Source: an uncultured bacterium | GTDB lineage: Bacteria; Verrucomicrobiota; Kiritimatiellia; CAIKKV01 | DNA length: 10,076 nucleotides | Direction: 5' to 3' | Assembly (NCBI GenBank): GCA_903828035.1 | Contig: CAIKKV010000101.1 | Span: forward strand, 1 to 10,076 | Part shown: positions 6,721-10,076 of the stretch, in pieces | How positions within the stretch are numbered: position 1 is the first letter of the stretch | Layout: every line of letters starts with the position of its first letter | Program-made: the position numbers and the translations under genes | Notes under the pieces: generated by a model | The model's input: the letters and a program-made list of their open reading frames with translations, nothing else | Told to the model about the DNA's origin: nothing | The model's database searches: none

Positions 6721-8144
6721 AGCGCGCGGGAATCCAGATTGCGTTCGCGGTTATCCTCCTGGCGGGCTCGCTGCCCGCGATGGGGACCCGGGGCGGCCCG
6801 CCGGCCCTCGACGCGGGACTGTTTGTTTCGCGCACCACGGTGGCGGGGAGTCCGGGCGAGGATCGCTTCCGCGCCGCCGGCCCCCTCGTCGAGCGCATTC
6901 ACGGCCCCAGCGGCCGCACGTTCTGCGCGTTCCGTCCGGTGGCCTCCTCCGTGCGCGATCCGGTTCTCGAGGAGTCCGCCACGCACGTGCTTTGGCCGTT
7001 GTTCACCTCCCGCCGCCGCGGTGACGAGCGGAGCTGGAACTCGGCGCTCATCGCCTGGGGGCGGGATGCCAACATCCGGGACCGGGACTCGAAATGGAGT
7101 TTGCTCGTCTTCCCCGTGCTGGCCCTGGGCCGGACCGCGGAAGGACACAGTTACGGCGGCGTTTTCCCGCTGGGCGGCCACCTGGAGGAGGTGGCGGGAA
7201 AGGATGTCATCGACTTTGTCCTGTTTCCCCTCTATTCGTACACCCGCCAGAACGACCTGAACACCTGGAACCTGCTGTTTCCGATCATCTCCTGGACCCG
7301 TGCGCCCGACGAAAGCCGGTTCCGCGTGTTTCCGTTTTACGGACAGGCCCGCGAGCCGGGCATTCGACGCCGTTTTGTCCTGTGGCCGATCTGGAACCAG
7401 GCGACGTACAGCGCGCCGCAGGCGGAAGGCTACTCCTGGATGCTGTTCCCGCTGGCGGGCCGGGTTAACCGGGCCAACCAGCAGTCGTGGATGGCGCTGC
7501 CGCCGTTCTTCCGGTACACCCGGACGGGCGACCAGCGGGAATGGATGGCGCCTTGGCCCTTCGTCCAGATCCAGCGGGGCGGGGACGATGAGCGGACTTA
7601 TTTCTGGCCATTTTATGGTCATCGCGAACGTCCCTTGTTATCCACGCGTTTTTATTTGTGGCCTATTGGCGGGGCCCAAACGGTCTGGGAGCCAAAAACC
7701 GTGTTGTCGCGTCGGTGGGTGGCACCGTTCTATTTTGATCAGCGGCGGATGGACCGAACGGCACCCAAACCAGCCCTGGAGCGGCGGGTGCGCGTCTGGC
7801 CTCTTGCCACCTATCAACGGGCCGGCGACCGGATGGAGTTCCACACCCTGGAGCTGTGGCCGGCGGCGCCGGTTCCGGCCATCGAGCGCCTTTACGCCCC
7901 GTTCTGGACGCTCTATTCGCACGAGCGGGCGGGTGCGGACGTCACCGATGAACTCTTGTGGGGGCTATTCCGCCGCCAGCGGGGGGACGGCTATGCCTAT
8001 ACCTCCGTCTTTCCACTTGTTTCATGGGGGGGATCCAAGGATAATGGTGGCGCCAAACGATGGGACGTGCTGAAGGGCTTCGTGGGCTATGAACGCGAAG
8101 GGAACGTCCGCAAACTGAGACTCCTATACATGCGGTTTGATTGA
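6717..8144 (+). CDS. Exported protein of unknown function with about eighteen aromatic-proline repeats
   Basis: A 475-residue protein that I do not recognise. The start at ATG 6717 overlaps the pyrB stop (ATGA); an in-frame start at 6624 would lie inside pyrB and bury the signal peptide. The N-terminus (MKR, hydrophobic 5-20, then SLPAMG) is a signal peptide with likely cleavage after Gly23; there is no lipobox cysteine. From about residue 91 to 458 the chain is a string of short units, each centred on a [FWAL]-P-hydrophobic-aromatic motif such as LWPLF, LFPLY, VFPFY, LWPIW, FWPFY. The units are mostly 17-21 residues apart and separated by polar, Arg/Asp/Gly-rich turns. Alternating hydrophobic pairs and turns suggest beta-hairpins, for example a propeller, solenoid or barrel. 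Only one cysteine (Cys70) remains. It overlaps mlaE by one base, so a role in envelope lipid transport is possible but unproven. Confidence 0.75.
   Translation: MKRAGIQIAFAVILLAGSLPAMGTRGGPPALDAGLFVSRTTVAGSPGEDRFRAAGPLVERIHGPSGRTFCAFRPVASSVRDPVLEESATHVLWPLFTSRRRGDERSWNSALIAWGRDANIRDRDSKWSLLVFPVLALGRTAEGHSYGGVFPLGGHLEEVAGKDVIDFVLFPLYSYTRQNDLNTWNLLFPIISWTRAPDESRFRVFPFYGQAREPGIRRRFVLWPIWNQATYSAPQAEGYSWMLFPLAGRVNRANQQSWMALPPFFRYTRTGDQREWMAPWPFVQIQRGGDDERTYFWPFYGHRERPLLSTRFYLWPIGGAQTVWEPKTVLSRRWVAPFYFDQRRMDRTAPKPALERRVRVWPLATYQRAGDRMEFHTLELWPAAPVPAIERLYAPFWTLYSHERAGADVTDELLWGLFRRQRGDGYAYTSVFPLVSWGGSKDNGGAKRWDVLKGFVGYEREGNVRKLRLLYMRFD
6987..8090 (+). repeat. Protein-level repeat array, about 18-residue period, aromatic-proline core
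   Basis: Within the exported protein the conserved Pro follows Phe/Trp at residues 93, 132, 150, 170, 188, 205, 223, 244, 280, 297, 315, 361, 381 and 432, with weaker copies at 261, 336, 394 and 415 (Trp-Gly) and a last degenerate one near 453. Most steps are 17-21 residues. Between cores lie charged or Gly-rich links, often with an aromatic residue such as YTR, YER or SWTR. The DNA of the copies is not similar enough to be a recent tandem duplication, so the repeat is ancient and held at the protein level. Confidence 0.75.
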
Positions 8145-8962
8145 TGCGAACAGTTCTTCGAGAGCCGGCTTATTCTCCGCCGCCCGAAACCTTTATCCAG
8201 GGTCTCGGCCGCGGGGCGCTTGAGCTCCTTTTCGAGATCGGCCAGGCGACCCTGCTGATGGCGGCGGGGATTGTCGCCATGCGTTATCTCGTCGTGCGCC
8301 GGTCACGCGACTCCGCCGTGCGCCAGTTGTACATCACGGGCGTCAAGAGCCTTCCGGTTGTCACGGTCGTGGCGGGGTTCACCGGCATGATCCTGGCCCT
8401 GCAGACCGGGCTCGAGCTCCGCAAGTTCTCCCAGGAAGTGAACATCGGAACGGCCGTCATGGTGTCCATGTTGCGGGAAATGGGCCCCTTCCTGACGGGC
8501 CTGATTCTGGCGGCCAGCGTCGGGTCCTCGATGGGCGCCCAGATCGGGACGATGACCATTTCCGAGGAAATCGCCGCCCTGGAGGTCATGTCCATCGACC
8601 CGGTCCGGTACCTCGTCATGCCGCGCCTCGTGGCCCTGGCGATCATGACGCCGCTGCTCTCCTTTTATTCCACCGTCATGGGCGTTCTCGGGGGAGGGCT
8701 GGTGGGCGCGACCCAGCTGGGCGTGTCCTGGACCGCCTACCTGGATAACGCCACGAAATACGCGGACAATAAAGATCTCTATGTGGGGATGCTCAAGGCG
8801 CTCTGCTTCGGCCTGATCATTGCCACCATTGCCTGCCACCAGGGCTTCGCGACAACCAAGGGGGCGGTGGGCGTGGGTAATGCGACGCGCATGACCGTCA
8901 TCGTCTCGTTCCTCGTCATCCTCATCGTCGGGTACTTCATCACGCGGTTGTTCTACGTATGA
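8144..8962 (+). CDS. mlaE: MlaE-type ABC transporter permease (lipid transport)
   Basis: The membrane subunit of the Mla/Ttg2-type phospholipid transporter that, with MlaF and the MCE protein MlaD, moves lipids between inner and outer membranes. The 272-residue protein has a short N-terminal amphipathic region, a first hydrophobic helix near 34-52, then several segments (about 69-88, 108-130, 160-190, 216-232, 250-270). The MlaE signature REMGPFLTGLILAA...IGTMTISEEIAALEVM runs from 111 to 149, followed by IDPVRYLVMPRL (151-162). Arg111 and Glu112 are conserved. The usual Arg of AARVGS is Ser125. The start is ATG 8144, whose first base is the last base of the previous stop; TTG 8141 would add one residue. 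No good Shine-Dalgarno is seen, so translation is probably coupled to the preceding gene. Its end overlaps mlaF as ATGA. Confidence 0.92.
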   Translation: MRTVLREPAYSPPPETFIQGLGRGALELLFEIGQATLLMAAGIVAMRYLVVRRSRDSAVRQLYITGVKSLPVVTVVAGFTGMILALQTGLELRKFSQEVNIGTAVMVSMLREMGPFLTGLILAASVGSSMGAQIGTMTISEEIAALEVMSIDPVRYLVMPRLVALAIMTPLLSFYSTVMGVLGGGLVGATQLGVSWTAYLDNATKYADNKDLYVGMLKALCFGLIIATIACHQGFATTKGAVGVGNATRMTVIVSFLVILIVGYFITRLFYV

Positions 8963-9711
8963 TCCGATTTGAAAAAGTCACAAAATCCTTCGGCCCCCAG
9001 CGGGTGCTGGATGGCGTCGATGTGGAGATCAACAAGGGCGAAACCTTTGTGATCGTCGGGTCGTCGGGCATGGGGAAAAGCGTGACGCTGAAGCATATGA
9101 TCCGCCTGCTGACTCCCGACGAGGGACGGATTTTCGTTGAAAACGACTGCATCAGCGAAGCCAATGAGCGCGATATGGTGCGAATCCGCGATCGCTTTGG
9201 CGTGCTCTTTCAAAATGCCGCTCTTCTGGCCTGGCTGTCTGTTTTTGAAAACGTCGCCCTGCCGCTCCGCGAACGGACCGCCATGACCGAGGAGGAGATC
9301 GAAGTGCGGGTGGCGGAGTGCCTCGACCTGGTGGGCTTGTCCGCCGCGGGACCCAAATATCCGGACGAAATATCGGGCGGCATGCGCAAGCGCGCCGGCC
9401 TGGCCCGGGCCATCGTGATGAAGCCCGAAATCATCCTTTATGACGAGCCCACATCGGGACTGGACCCGGTGATCTCCCGCTCGATCGACCGGCTCATCGA
9501 TGATATGCGGGTCAAGCTCGGCGTGACGAGCGTGGTCGTGACGCACGACCTGCACAGCGCGCTTGGCATCGCGACCCGCATCGCCATGATCGCGGGCGGC
9601 CGCTTTGTGGAAATCTCGCCGCCCGCCGACTTTATTCGTTCAAGCCACCCGGAGGTAAAGGAATTCCTGGAGGCGCAATACATTACCCGCAGAGGAAGTT
9701 GGGAATCCTGA
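8959..9711 (+). CDS. mlaF: MlaF-type ABC transporter ATPase
   Basis: The cytoplasmic ATPase that powers the MlaE permease. The 250-residue protein shows the full ABC set in order: Walker A GSSGMGKS (34-41), Q-loop LFQNAAL with Gln86, signature SGGMRKRAGLARAI (139-152, the MlaF form of LSGGQ), Walker B IILYDEPTSGLDP (158-170) with catalytic Glu163, and H-loop VVTHDLHSA with His196. YDEPTSGLDP and GGMRKR are typical of the Mla/Ttg2A clade rather than of general importers. The C-terminus after 228 (HPEVKEFLEAQ) resembles other MlaF tails. ATG 8959 overlaps the end of mlaE by four bases. The next gene, mlaD, begins 10 bases after the stop, giving the usual E-F-D order. Assignment firm. Confidence 0.95.
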   Translation: MIRFEKVTKSFGPQRVLDGVDVEINKGETFVIVGSSGMGKSVTLKHMIRLLTPDEGRIFVENDCISEANERDMVRIRDRFGVLFQNAALLAWLSVFENVALPLRERTAMTEEEIEVRVAECLDLVGLSAAGPKYPDEISGGMRKRAGLARAIVMKPEIILYDEPTSGLDPVISRSIDRLIDDMRVKLGVTSVVVTHDLHSALGIATRIAMIAGGRFVEISPPADFIRSSHPEVKEFLEAQYITRRGSWES

Positions 9712-9715
9712 GGAG
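9709..9715 (+). promoter_or_regulatory. Shine-Dalgarno TGAGGAG for the MCE-domain gene
   Basis: TGAGGAG includes the mlaF stop codon and ends six bases before ATG 9722. The spacing and match support that start for the truncated mlaD gene. Confidence 0.7.
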
Positions 9716-9721
9716 TTTGTT

Positions 9722-10076
9722 ATGGCACGTCAACGGCTGAAGGAAGTGCGCCTGGAATTGATTGTCGGCGCCTTTGTGTTTATTGTGTTTCTGATGCTCG
9801 GCGCGTTTACGATCATGCTGACGCGCGAGAACATTTTCCGGAAGCGTTATCCGGTCATTGTCCTGTTCAATGAGATCAGCACGCTCCGCGAGGGCGACAA
9901 GGTGGTCATCCGCGGCATGCCGGTGGGCAAGGTGAAGTCCCTTGACCTCAAGCAGGACGGCATCAAGGTCATCTGCTCGCTGGATGTGCCCGCATCCATC
10001 CGCGAGAATTACAAGGCCAAGATCGTCTCGACCTCGATCCTTGGCGGAAAAGCCCTGCAGCTTGACCTCGGCTCCA
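9722..10076 (+). CDS. mlaD: MlaD-type MCE-domain lipid-binding protein (3' truncated by the window)
   Basis: The frame is open from ATG 9722 to the window end, giving the first 118 residues. MCE proteins form periplasmic rings that receive or deliver lipids for the MlaE/MlaF transporter. Residues 1-11 are polar and basic, and 12-33 form one inner-membrane anchor helix (LELIVGAFVFIVFLMLGAF...). The MCE domain begins near residue 44 (YPVIVLFNEISTLREGDKV), with the family pattern of a strand, a G-[DA]-x-V-x-[IY]-x-G-[VM] segment (VVIRGMPVGKVKSLDL, 61-76) and IVSTSILGGKALQLDLGS near 101-118 (family form ...s.gllGekyieL). This order of anchor and single MCE domain is that of MlaD rather than of multi-domain PqiB or LetB, though a longer C-terminus outside the window could change this. 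The original 3' end is not visible. Confidence 0.9.
   Translation, partial: MARQRLKEVRLELIVGAFVFIVFLMLGAFTIMLTRENIFRKRYPVIVLFNEISTLREGDKVVIRGMPVGKVKSLDLKQDGIKVICSLDVPASIRENYKAKIVSTSILGGKALQLDLGS

Noticed and set aside
6621..7622. 333-codon minus-strand open frame opposite the pyrB end and the repeat protein
   Set aside because: Low-complexity Arg/Gly/Pro composition, no motifs; the + strand frame has a signal peptide and regular repeats and overlaps both neighbours cleanly.

Overview
The window is a dense, GC-rich bacterial stretch in which every gene lies on the + strand. The largest gap between neighbouring genes is about 14 bases, and six junctions are start/stop overlaps. No rRNA, tRNA, CRISPR array, insertion sequence or factor-independent terminator was seen. 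The gene families, the coding style and the large repeat-rich exported protein of unknown function would fit the Planctomycetes-Verrucomicrobia-Chlamydiae group, for example Kiritimatiellota, Lentisphaerae or Verrucomicrobia. That placement is an impression from gene content and is not proven by the sequence.

Layout. (1) Bases 1-276 are the 3' end of an unidentified gene whose protein ends in a repetitive, extremely acidic tail. (2) Bases 286-1047 are scpB, a chromosome-condensation subunit. (3) Bases 1054-2852 are a hisC-type aminotransferase coupled to cmk (CMP kinase), probably what is left of the hisC-tyrA-aroA-cmk gene order known from other bacteria. (4) Bases 2849-4641 are a DapA/N-acetylneuraminate-lyase superfamily protein, whose active site does not look like a true dihydrodipicolinate synthase, followed by a HAD-family phosphatase-like protein. 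(5) Bases 4655-6720 are two carbamoyltransferases in tandem: ornithine carbamoyltransferase (arginine pathway) overlapping aspartate carbamoyltransferase (pyrimidine pathway). (6) Bases 6717-8144 are an exported protein of unknown function built from about eighteen short aromatic-proline repeats. (7) Bases 8144-10076 are an Mla-type lipid transporter: permease MlaE, ATPase MlaF and the start of the MCE-domain protein MlaD, which runs off the window.

How it fits together. The spacing suggests one long co-transcribed unit, or a few overlapping ones, mixing chromosome maintenance, amino-acid and nucleotide synthesis, and envelope lipid transport. OTCase and ATCase both draw on carbamoyl phosphate and are translationally coupled; cmk is a second pyrimidine-nucleotide gene nearby. 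The most novel item is the exported repeat protein coupled to both pyrB and mlaE. Its position and predicted export make it a candidate accessory part of the lipid-transport system, but this is inference from context only. The second most novel item is the DapA-like/HAD pair, a possible uncharacterised small-molecule pathway.
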